64,000 nt of DNA, from the NCBI RefSeq assembly GCF_041505935.1, contig NZ_CP140110.1. One strand, 5' to 3'. Within the stretch, counting starts at the first letter, position 1; each line of letters begins with the position of its first letter. The notes below the pieces were generated by a model. That model was not told where the DNA came from. It worked only from the letters and a program-made list of their open reading frames with translations, and made no database searches. The stretch is from Fervidobacterium_A thailandense. Lineage in GTDB: Bacteria; Thermotogota; Thermotogae; Thermotogales; Fervidobacteriaceae. The position numbers were made by a program, and so were the translations under genes. Positions 26,217-34,001 of the stretch are shown piece by piece.

Positions 26217-27020
26217 ATGGAAAAATTCCGAAAATCCGTCAAATTCGGTGAGGTGCTTGATTTGGAAGCAAAGAACCTGCAAATAGTCGAATTCAACGGA
26301 TACAAAATACTCTGCGGTGGTGCTCGGATAATCAGAAACGAGATCGTGAATCGGATAAAGAATGGAGAAAAGTTGTTCGTTGTCACACTCAACAGTCAAA
26401 TCTACCTGCGTGCCCAAGAAAATAGAGAATACGACTTTGCCATTAAAAATGCCACTTTTCACCTCCCGGATGGTGCGGGAATAGTGTGGGCAATCAAGAA
26501 ATGGTGCAACGTTAAAACTGATCGGGTGCCTGGTATCGAGACGATGCAATTTCTGTGTGAGCTTAGCAAAGAATTTGGTTGGTCTGTTTACTTGCTTGGC
26601 TCTACTCCGGAGATCGTCGAGCGCGCGGCAAGGAATTTAATAAATGTTGGTGTGAACGTGATAGGATGGCACCATGGTTTTTTCAACGGTGACGGACCCG
26701 TTGAAGAGATTAGAGCAAAGAAACCGGATTTACTGTTTGTCGGAATGGGGGTTCCAAAACAGGAGTTGTGGATTCACTCACACCTCGAGCTTCCGTTTAA
26801 ACTCGCCATGGGAGTTGGCGGAAGTATCGATGTAGTCGCCGGGGTAAAAAAGAGAGCACCTTTGATATTTCAAAAGTTACGACTGGAGTGGTTTTACAGA
26901 TGGTTAAAGGAGCCGAGGAAACGTTGGAAGGTTCCATTTGATGTTCTTAAATTCTACTTCAAGGTGATAGTTGATGGAAACAAGCGAAAAGCTCGAACTT
27001 GTTCGAAGGTATCTGGATAG
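26217..27020 (+). CDS. WecG/TagA/CpsF-family glycosyltransferase
   Basis: About 267 residues. WecG/TagA-type (GT26) enzymes add N-acetylmannosaminyl or related sugars to lipid-linked glycan. Motifs: LNSQIYLRAQEN, LPDGAGIVWA, RVPGIETM, VYLLGSTPE, DLLFVGMGVPKQE and the C-terminal VGGSIDVVAGVKKRAP...WFYRWLKEPRKRW. The start is uncertain: ATG 26217 has no SD and follows the tRNA-Leu terminator by 2 bp; the true start may be a GTG/TTG within the next 40 bp. It overlaps rsmG by 47 bp. Confidence 0.85.
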   Translation: MEKFRKSVKFGEVLDLEAKNLQIVEFNGYKILCGGARIIRNEIVNRIKNGEKLFVVTLNSQIYLRAQENREYDFAIKNATFHLPDGAGIVWAIKKWCNVKTDRVPGIETMQFLCELSKEFGWSVYLLGSTPEIVERAARNLINVGVNVIGWHHGFFNGDGPVEEIRAKKPDLLFVGMGVPKQELWIHSHLELPFKLAMGVGGSIDVVAGVKKRAPLIFQKLRLEWFYRWLKEPRKRWKVPFDVLKFYFKVIVDGNKRKARTCSKVSG

Positions 27021-27624
27021 GATTATCAACGCGCCGCTTAACTTGACTGCGTTTAGGGATCTCCAAGAAGCGTTCACTCACCTGTACATCGACTCGGTCC
27101 TTGCAGTTAAGCCTCATGATCTTGGTGAATGTTTCCTCGATGTTGGGACCGGAGGGGGAGTACCGGGTGTTTTTTTGGCAATCGAATTTGGAAAAAGAGG
27201 TTTACTTATAGATAGCGTGTGCAAGAAGGTGGAGTACGTCCGGAGAGTTTGCGAAGAGCTCGGGATTACGAACGTCACAACCATGTGCATCCGGGCGGAA
27301 GATTTGAAAAATTCCGGGAATTATTTTGAGAGCTTTGATAGTGCGGTCTGTAGAGCAGTGGCATCCTTGGCAACCGTTCTCGAACTCACGGTCCCGTACG
27401 TAAAACTCGGCGGAAGAGTGCTGATTTACAAAGGTCCCGGGTACACGGAAGAACTTGGAAACTCAGTTAACGCTATGAAGGAACTTGGCGTGAAACTTTC
27501 AGACGTGAGGTGCTACAGCATACAAGGAAAGGATAGGTACTTACTTGTTTTTGAAAAAATTGCCAACACTCCTGAAAAGTATCCACGTCGTGCCGGGATT
27601 CCGGAAAAGCGACCTATTCGTTAG
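26974..27624 (+). CDS. rsmG: 16S rRNA (guanine-527-N7) methyltransferase RsmG
   Basis: A 216-residue SAM-dependent methyltransferase. Motifs: NLTAFRDLQEAFTHLYIDSV, LDVGTGGGVPGVFLAI (SAM motif I), and the conserved C-terminus TPEKYPRRAGIPEKRP. It starts at ATG 26974 with SD AAGGTGA; TTG 26971 is the upstream alternative. Confidence 0.95.
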   Translation: METSEKLELVRRYLDRIINAPLNLTAFRDLQEAFTHLYIDSVLAVKPHDLGECFLDVGTGGGVPGVFLAIEFGKRGLLIDSVCKKVEYVRRVCEELGITNVTTMCIRAEDLKNSGNYFESFDSAVCRAVASLATVLELTVPYVKLGGRVLIYKGPGYTEELGNSVNAMKELGVKLSDVRCYSIQGKDRYLLVFEKIANTPEKYPRRAGIPEKRPIR

Positions 27625-27798
27625 AGTGGAAATCGGCTCCTTCAAGAAATCTTCAAAAGATACTATGAAATATGATCTGTGTAAATGCGTACCATCCTTG
27701 CCATCTAACCTTGCTCCTGTCGGCAATAAACCATCCGCAAGTAGGAACCTTTTGACTTAGTTACGGTGATGGCTATTGAGAAGTTGATGACCAGTCTA

Positions 27799-27827
27799 TT
27801 GAACCAGCTTAGTCAAGATGATATAAT
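27799..27827 (+). promoter_or_regulatory. Promoter of the DUF4015-type gene
   Basis: TTGAAC (27799-27804), a 17-bp spacer and TGA-TATAAT (27822-27827). The rest of the gap 27625-27918 shows nothing I can assign. Confidence 0.75.
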
Positions 27828-27918
27828 TATCTGAGTTCGAATCAGGGGCTGTGGCATTAAAAATTTTTACTTTTACTTTATCGTCGGAACATGTGTGAAT
27901 TTCTGGAGGGGTGCGGGT

Positions 27919-29856
27919 ATGAACGAACGAAAGATTTATCAAAAGATCGGGAAGATTTTCTCAAAGAAAAGTTCTCCTGGAGGAAAATTTGCAAATGGCA
28001 AGAACTCTTTAAAGAGCCTGATTTTAATTGGGACGATAGTTTTGCCAGTAGTTATATTGATTATAATCACTGTACCTTCCTTTTCCGAGAACCTAAAACC
28101 TGCGTTGAATAACGTTCCAGAATCGTCCACAGAGTTCACTACAAAACATCCAGCGGCTCCCGAGAATCCTGCTGAACCTATTACTCCCGTAGAAACACCC
28201 CAAGCATTGGAGATCGAAATACCGGAAACGCTCGCCGAATCGACGACTACTTCAAGGGGCTTCACATCCGACGTTTATATGAAAACAGAAACAACAAGCT
28301 CAGTTACTGAGCAAGTTGTAACAAATACTTCGAAACCGACCGTGGTGATGCCAAGCGTTTCGAAAGAGACAACCAACAAAGGTACAGATGAGCAGCGTCA
28401 AATACAGCAGGATCCATCCCAGGATCAAAAAGTTCCCTCAGGCTCAAAGTCCAAAGAACCATCTGTCCTTTCGCAAACTCCGGTTCAGAACGAAAGCAAA
28501 AAAGTTGACGGAAATGTAAATGTCTCTCGAGATTCAGAGAAACAAGAGCAGAGTGCTGAAGGTGTCAGTCTGCCAACAGAAACAGGGTACGCTTTCGTGA
28601 GAATAACCCCTGTTAGCGTGCTTGCTGATTTGGAGAGCAGAAAAGAAATTGCGAGGTTGAAGATAGGAGATTTTGTTCGACCACTCGAGAAGACGGAGGT
28701 CAACGGTGTTGAGTACACAAAAATCTTAAGAAAGACACCAAGTGGGGATTTGGTTGGTTGGGTCAGGTCAAGCTATCTCAGTTCCTCTCTTAGCGATGTG
28801 ATAGGAAAAAAATTTGACGAAATTACTTTCCCGGTTTTCCCAAAACGCGTAGGTCGTGTGAAGGATGTTCGAGGTATATTCTTGACCCGTTACTCTGTAA
28901 ACACACGTGCCAAGATCCGCGAGTGGATAGCCTTCGCGAAGAGAAACAATTTGAACGCTTTCGTTATAGATGTTAAGGATGACGATGGGTTCTTGCTCTT
29001 CAAAATGGATATTGGCGCAAAGATGGTTCCGAGAGCATACGAAAGTGCGTTTTACACCAAAGAGGAGATGAGAGAAATCCTCGAGGAACTGAAATCAAAC
29101 GGCATTTACGTCATAGCGAGAATCGTATGCTTCAAAGACCCGTCTTACGCTAAAACGTATCCTGAACGGGCAATTGTTTACAAGGACACCGGTCAACCTT
29201 ACATGGGAATATACAAAGTTCCATGGGCGAGTGCGTACGATCGGCAACTTTGGAAGTACAACGTCGAGGTGGCGAGGGAAACGATAGAAATTGGGTTTGA
29301 CGAGATTCAGTACGACTACATACGCTTCCCGGAACTCAGGGAAGATGTAAAGGCAAGACTGGATCTGCGTCAACAAGATCCTAACGAATCGTTCCCTGAA
29401 GCTATTCAGAGGTTCTTGCTGTACGCACGAAAAGAGTTAGGACATTACTCCACACCTCTGGCCATCGATGTATTTGGGTTGACGAGTTCTGCCATCGATG
29501 ATGTGGGAATTGGTCAGCACTGGGAAGCACTTTCGAGTATCGTCGATTACATATGCCCGATGGTTTACCCGAGCCACTATGCGAACGGTGTGTTTGGACT
29601 GCCAGTGCCTGATGCGTATCCTTACGAGACCGTTTACAATTCGGTCCTCGACGGTATCAAGAGAAATCTCCAGTTACCATCTCCGGCGCGCATAAGGCCT
29701 TGGATCCAGTCGTTCACCGCCACGTGGGTTAAGGGACATATCGTGTACGATGAAAAGGCTATCAGAAAACAAATCAAAGCCCTTAAGGACCTCGGAATAA
29801 ACGAGTACATGCTCTGGAACGCCGCCAACAAGTACATCGAGATGCAGTACGATTGA
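27919..29856 (+). CDS. Membrane-anchored DUF4015-type glycoside hydrolase-like protein
   Basis: 645 residues: a cytoplasmic basic start, one membrane helix (about 33-52), a long Ser/Thr/Pro/Gln-rich linker (about 55-220), an SH3-like domain (about 224-295) and a C-terminal TIM-barrel-like domain (about 315-645) of the DUF4015 putative glycoside hydrolase type. The last has VRGIFLTRYSV, AFVIDVKDDDG, GIYVIARIVCFKD, FDEIQYDYIRFPE and YICPMVYPSHY. The acidic residues in DVKDDDG and DEIQYDYIRFP are candidate catalytic positions. Probably displayed outside the cell on a flexible stalk and acting on a polysaccharide. ATG 27919 has SD GGAGGGG. Confidence 0.85.
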   Translation: MNERKIYQKIGKIFSKKSSPGGKFANGKNSLKSLILIGTIVLPVVILIIITVPSFSENLKPALNNVPESSTEFTTKHPAAPENPAEPITPVETPQALEIEIPETLAESTTTSRGFTSDVYMKTETTSSVTEQVVTNTSKPTVVMPSVSKETTNKGTDEQRQIQQDPSQDQKVPSGSKSKEPSVLSQTPVQNESKKVDGNVNVSRDSEKQEQSAEGVSLPTETGYAFVRITPVSVLADLESRKEIARLKIGDFVRPLEKTEVNGVEYTKILRKTPSGDLVGWVRSSYLSSSLSDVIGKKFDEITFPVFPKRVGRVKDVRGIFLTRYSVNTRAKIREWIAFAKRNNLNAFVIDVKDDDGFLLFKMDIGAKMVPRAYESAFYTKEEMREILEELKSNGIYVIARIVCFKDPSYAKTYPERAIVYKDTGQPYMGIYKVPWASAYDRQLWKYNVEVARETIEIGFDEIQYDYIRFPELREDVKARLDLRQQDPNESFPEAIQRFLLYARKELGHYSTPLAIDVFGLTSSAIDDVGIGQHWEALSSIVDYICPMVYPSHYANGVFGLPVPDAYPYETVYNSVLDGIKRNLQLPSPARIRPWIQSFTATWVKGHIVYDEKAIRKQIKALKDLGINEYMLWNAANKYIEMQYD

Positions 29857-29870
29857 TCCGTAGTTTTTGA

Positions 29871-29960
29871 ATCACAGAAATTGCGCCGTGGAGGCCCATC
29901 CCCTTTAGGGGATTGGGAGAAAACGGCGCCCGCTCCTTATTTAGGGGGAGAGTTGTTGAC
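29871..29960 (+). repeat. 90-bp structured repeat, copy B
   Basis: Second copy of the element at 24047-24136. It starts 15 bp after the DUF4015-type gene's stop codon. Same nested inverted repeats and same TTGAC end, again just upstream of a promoter (-35 at 29972). Confidence 0.8.
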
Positions 29961-29971
29961 AACAAATTCTG

Positions 29972-30001
29972 TTGACCGACGATGCAAAGTTGCGGTATAA
30001 T
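29972..30001 (+). promoter_or_regulatory. Promoter of the rqcP operon
   Basis: TTGACC (29972-29977), an 18-bp spacer and TATAAT (29996-30001). An additional TTGACA lies at 29956-29961. Confidence 0.75.
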
Positions 30002-30037
30002 ATTTTTAGTTCGTGAAGCGAATCAATTTCTTGGAAC

Positions 30038-30061
30038 CCCCGCACACGGTTGCGGGGTTTT
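30038..30061 (+). terminator. Leader terminator / possible attenuator upstream of rqcP
   Basis: A 7-bp GC-rich stem (30038-30044 with 30051-30057), 6-nt loop, followed directly by TTTT. It lies between the promoter (about +30 from the predicted start) and rqcP, so it is inside the 5' leader of that transcript. Confidence 0.7.
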
Positions 30062-30102
30062 AGACTCGAAAGAATTATGACTTTTTGAAAACAGGTGAGA
30101 TC

Positions 30103-30357
30103 GTGCGGTTGGACAAATTCTTGAAGGTTAATCGGATAATCAAGCGAAGAACGATAGCCCAGGAAGTCTCGAAAGCAGGCCTTGTCAAAAAGGATGGAAG
30201 ACCCCTGAAACCATCTTACGAAGTGAAACCCGGTGACGTGCTGGAAATCACGTATGGTACACGGTTTTTGAAGATCAAGGTAACGGAGGACCTCAAGTAC
30301 GAAGTAATAGAAGAGAAAAAAGAGCAAAGGGGTGCCTTCGATGAGGAGTTTGATTGA
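30103..30357 (+). CDS. rqcP: S4-domain RNA-binding protein RqcP (YabO/Hsp15-like)
   Basis: An 84-residue protein consisting of one S4 RNA-binding domain: MRLDKFLKVNRIIKRRTIAQE, then VKKDGRPLKPSYEVKPGDVLEI. This is the RqcP/YabO form that binds tRNA and 50S subunits in ribosome-associated quality control in other bacteria. Start at GTG 30103 with SD AGGTGAGA. Its 3' end overlaps the next gene by 17 bp. Confidence 0.9.
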   Translation: MRLDKFLKVNRIIKRRTIAQEVSKAGLVKKDGRPLKPSYEVKPGDVLEITYGTRFLKIKVTEDLKYEVIEEKKEQRGAFDEEFD

Positions 30358-32656
30358 AAACCACGTCGAAGATTTTCTGGAAATTCTCACGTACGAAAAA
30401 AGATTTTGGTACGAGTTTTGGCAAAAGCTACCTTTCAAGCCGATCACGAAAAATTACGAATCTTTCTTTGAGAATTTTGAGAGTCTTCTTAAGAGTGTCT
30501 CGAGAAACGAGATGACGGAGTTTTCGCACGATTTTGAAAAGTACAAAGAAGAATTGAAGGATTCCATACCTCAGTTTGTTCGACTCCACGCAAGGGATCT
30601 TGAATTGTCAAAGGAGGATTTCATAGTCTTCCTCATTGCCGGCCCCGGTATCAAGGATTGGGTGGTTGTAGACGGGAAAAATGAGAAGGTCATAGTTGTT
30701 GATGTCTTTTCGGTCTGGAAGAAGGGCAAGTTGAATAAGCTTTCTGATGTGGTTTACCAAGCTGCGATACATTTTAGACACGGCGAAACTGCTGGAGATT
30801 ACTACGATAAAGACGAGCTTTTTGAGTTCCTAAGATCCGAGATAGCAAAGCTTCCGAACGAGGTTTTACTTGAGGAAATCCCAAAGTTGCTTGACAAGCA
30901 CGTACCTTACTACAACTGGACGGGCTTTTACTTGATGGACCAGGAGGGAATGCTTGTCCTCGGACCGTACGTTGGTGAACCAACGGAACATGTACGAATC
31001 CCCGTTGGTCGTGGAATCTGTGGGCAAGCGGCTGAGAGAAAGGTCACTTTTATCGTACAGGATGTAACGCAAGAATCAAACTACTTGTCCTGTAGTCCGT
31101 TAACCAAGAGTGAAATTGTCGTTCCAATATTTAGGAACGATGGGAGTGTCTACGGAGAAATAGATATAGATAGTCACTACATTGCACCTTTTGACGATAG
31201 AGATAGGAGATTTCTTGAGTGGGTAGCAAAACAGATCACCGTAAGGGTTGTGCACTGGAATGAATTTGAAAGACGCATCAGAATAGCTTATCTGGACAGC
31301 TACATCGCGTACATCCTCAATCAAATACTGAACTACAACCTCAAGTTCTCTGTGGAACTGTCAGTCTACTCCGACTGGGAAAAGGTCCCCGAAAACTTGT
31401 ACAGATTCTGGAAAATTGCGCGGAAACTCCCAAATGCCTCCGTGGAAAGGGTAAGTATAGTTGATAGTGTCGAAGAGCAATCGGTGGTGCTGAAGTCCGA
31501 GCACGGCTCTTATGTCTTGAAGTACGAAGATCTTCTCATGCATCCGAAAAATTTGATGCTTAAGCTGATAAAAGAACTTTCTCCGGAAGTTTCCTCAAAG
31601 CTCTTTGAGATTCACTACGAAGCAACCAAGTATGCACAAAGTTTGTTGAATTCTCAGATAATAATTGAATACGCCTTGAAGCCGGACAGTAGTATTAACG
31701 CGATCCTTTACGCATTTCTGACCGGCATCACCGCCGGATACTCCGGTTCGTTTAACAGGGCGATGTTCTTCAGTTACAGCGATGGGAAGTTCGTATTCCA
31801 GAGAGCACTCGGTCCAAGAACGCTTGAGGAAGCTTACAAGATCTGGGAAGCTATCGAAGATATCGAACTTAACATGCGTGACTTTATTGAAAACGTCTCC
31901 AAGGAATTCCGGTCCGCACTCGAGATACCTTACGAGGGAAAGACCGTGAGTTTCGAACTTGTAAGCGAGTACGCGGACGGTCAGGTGCATGTGCTAACCA
32001 AGAAAGAGGCCCCTGAAATCGCGAAGGAGTTTGACATAAACAAGGACTTCGCGATTATGATACTGCGAAACGGTGATAAGATCTTGGGAATGATCCTTGC
32101 CGACAACAACTTTGATTTGAAACCTATCAGTCACTACCAGATGAACATTCTCAAAGAACTCGGTAACCTTATGATCCTGGTCCTCGAGAACAAAAGGTAC
32201 CTTGAAACGATGAAACAGAAAGCGGAAGTGGATATGCTCACAGGTTTGAAAACCAGGAGGTTCCTTGAGGAGTTCATCGAGCAAGCCAATCTTGAGTCTT
32301 GCTGCGTAGTGTTCCTTGATCTAAACAAATTCAAGCAAATAAACGATACGTTTGGTCACGAGAAAGGTGACGAGGTGCTGAGGAACTTCGGTAAATGCAT
32401 CAACCTGAATATTAGAAAAGACGACCTGGCCTTCCGGTATGGAGGAGACGAGGCTGTGCTAATTCTTAAGACAACCGACAGGAATATCGTAGAACGTATC
32501 ATTGGAAGGATCCTCGATTGCTTTGAGAGCAGGACTGGTCTCTCGTTCTCGGCCGGTGCGGCACTCTTCCCACTTGAGGGGGACATGAAGACGGTTCTTA
32601 AGAAGGCCGATGAAAGATGCTACAAGTCGAAGGCAACTGGTAGGTTGGAATTCTAA
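30341..32656 (+). CDS. GAF-GGDEF diguanylate cyclase with an fRMsr-like GAF domain
   Basis: 771 residues, no membrane segment. The N-terminal helical region is unassigned. A GAF domain (about 190-320) closely follows free-methionine-sulfoxide reductase: WTGFYLMD, IPVGRGICGQAAERK, SNYLSCSPLTKSEIVVPIF, with cysteines in GICG and LSC. An unassigned middle region follows, then GGDEF (about 630-771) with DMLTGLKTRR, NDTFGHEKGDEVL and active-site RYGGDEAVL. It probably makes c-di-GMP in response to a small ligand or redox state. Start at ATG 30341 with SD AAAGGGG. The stop codon lies inside the target duplication of IS copy 2, so the gene is intact. Confidence 0.88.
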   Translation: MRSLIENHVEDFLEILTYEKRFWYEFWQKLPFKPITKNYESFFENFESLLKSVSRNEMTEFSHDFEKYKEELKDSIPQFVRLHARDLELSKEDFIVFLIAGPGIKDWVVVDGKNEKVIVVDVFSVWKKGKLNKLSDVVYQAAIHFRHGETAGDYYDKDELFEFLRSEIAKLPNEVLLEEIPKLLDKHVPYYNWTGFYLMDQEGMLVLGPYVGEPTEHVRIPVGRGICGQAAERKVTFIVQDVTQESNYLSCSPLTKSEIVVPIFRNDGSVYGEIDIDSHYIAPFDDRDRRFLEWVAKQITVRVVHWNEFERRIRIAYLDSYIAYILNQILNYNLKFSVELSVYSDWEKVPENLYRFWKIARKLPNASVERVSIVDSVEEQSVVLKSEHGSYVLKYEDLLMHPKNLMLKLIKELSPEVSSKLFEIHYEATKYAQSLLNSQIIIEYALKPDSSINAILYAFLTGITAGYSGSFNRAMFFSYSDGKFVFQRALGPRTLEEAYKIWEAIEDIELNMRDFIENVSKEFRSALEIPYEGKTVSFELVSEYADGQVHVLTKKEAPEIAKEFDINKDFAIMILRNGDKILGMILADNNFDLKPISHYQMNILKELGNLMILVLENKRYLETMKQKAEVDMLTGLKTRRFLEEFIEQANLESCCVVFLDLNKFKQINDTFGHEKGDEVLRNFGKCINLNIRKDDLAFRYGGDEAVLILKTTDRNIVERIIGRILDCFESRTGLSFSAGAALFPLEGDMKTVLKKADERCYKSKATGRLEF

Positions 32657-32662
32657 ACCTCA

Positions 32663-33974
32663 GAGTCTGTTCGACGATATGATTAGAGTTTGCTGATAGA
32701 GGGTATACCCCTCGTCCTTAAACAAAAATCTCGGTCTTTGAAATCATCCTTCGGCTCGCAAAAACGCTGTTTTTCTCAGCTTTGCCAAAACATCATCCCC
32801 GCTGCTCTCGCAGCTTGACTTCTTCAGTATTCCACTTTCATTTACTCAACACGCTCCACAACTCAGCCAAACGCAAATAGCTCTTCAAAATGATTCACCA
32901 GGTACTCCACCAGTGGTCTTTGTATCTTCACCCAGTCTCCTGGCTCTTGCATTCTCAACTTCCGCTTGATGTTGTGGAGCACAACGAACGCTTTGATGTA
33001 CTCAATCACGTTCGATAACTTCTTGAATCCTCTTCTGATTTGTGTGAACATCGCAAGAAGGCTGTTTCTGGATTCTACCGCTTGATTTACTCTGGAGCTG
33101 ATGGTTTTGTGGGAAATGTTCAGATACTCACAGGCTTGAGCGTATGAGGTTAATCCATCAGATAGCACAAGCTTAGGCTGACAAGGGGATATTAGCTTGA
33201 TGGCTTGGAGCGTATCACGGTTGAGAGAGACACGGAAGTTAGCAATCAGGTAGTTATCGAAGCTAACGGCAAGGAAGACATAGACAGTATCGGTCTTTCC
33301 CTTTGAAGCGAGTTTTTCGAACTTTTCATCGACACAAAGGACCTCAAAATGGATGGGAGTAAACTTGATGGCAGAAGAGAGTGCTTTTATCCAGCGGTAG
33401 ATGGTAGAAACACTCGGGGAGTAGCCGTTGAGAGATAGGACGTTTCTGATTTGTCTGAATGAGAGGTTAGAGAAGAAGAGGATGAAGGCAAGAAGGCAGA
33501 TGAAGAGAGGGTAGTTTGGGGAGAAAGGCAGGATGTTGGTTTGAGGAGAGGAGTTTTTGAGTAAGTAAACGTTAGACTTATACTTGCATTTACGGCAGCG
33601 GAAACGGACGAAAGAAGAGCGAATTTTGTAGATTTCCATGGTAGTGTTGCAGTGAGGGCACCTGGGGTAGTGGAAGTTGAAGAGCTTGTTAGGGTTGGGA
33701 GAGCGAGAGGCTTTTGGGAAGGAGAAAGTGCGTTTGCAGCTTTGGCAGATGAAGCTGAAGACCTGGGTAAGGGAGCCGTCAGGAGCACGGCGAAAGTAGC
33801 GGGAATTGACGTAGACTTTGGGATGATGGCAGTAAGGACAAGAGGGTCTTTGAGGAAGGTTGAGTTTTCTTGGCATAGGGTATACCTCCTTTCGTGGGGT
33901 GGAGGGGGGTGTACCCCTTTTTAAGGAATTATACAACAATTCGGTGGGTTTTCATAATTTCATGGAACAGTCTA
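32663..33974 (-). mobile_element. Insertion sequence, copy 2 (1312 bp, inverted relative to copy 1)
   Basis: Same element and length as 3725-5036 but in opposite orientation. It is flanked by the 9-bp direct repeat TAAACCTCA (32654-32662 and 33975-33983), which begins with the stop codon of the GAF-GGDEF gene. It separates that gene from the ABC exporter gene. Confidence 0.93.
32863..33876 (-). CDS. DDE transposase with N-terminal zinc ribbons (IS copy 2)
   Basis: 337 residues, near-identical to the transposase of copy 1: zinc-ribbon cysteine pairs, HTH, and DDE residues in VDEKFEK, LSDGLTSY and AVESRNS all intact. Visible changes are a few substitutions, including His for Ser before YPRCPHC. 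ATG 33876 follows SD AAAGGAGG. Confidence 0.92.
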   Translation of the reverse strand: MPRKLNLPQRPSCPYCHHPKVYVNSRYFRRAPDGSLTQVFSFICQSCKRTFSFPKASRSPNPNKLFNFHYPRCPHCNTTMEIYKIRSSFVRFRCRKCKYKSNVYLLKNSSPQTNILPFSPNYPLFICLLAFILFFSNLSFRQIRNVLSLNGYSPSVSTIYRWIKALSSAIKFTPIHFEVLCVDEKFEKLASKGKTDTVYVFLAVSFDNYLIANFRVSLNRDTLQAIKLISPCQPKLVLSDGLTSYAQACEYLNISHKTISSRVNQAVESRNSLLAMFTQIRRGFKKLSNVIEYIKAFVVLHNIKRKLRMQEPGDWVKIQRPLVEYLVNHFEELFAFG

Positions 33975-34001
33975 TAAACCTCATTTTGGAGGGGTACAAC
34001 A

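Noticed and set aside
29783..29965. Minus-strand ORF sharing a peptide (PNPLKGMGLHGAISVI) with the truncated nuclease-like gene.
   Set aside because: The shared peptide is just the translation of the 90-bp repeat; the rest is antisense to the DUF4015-type gene.
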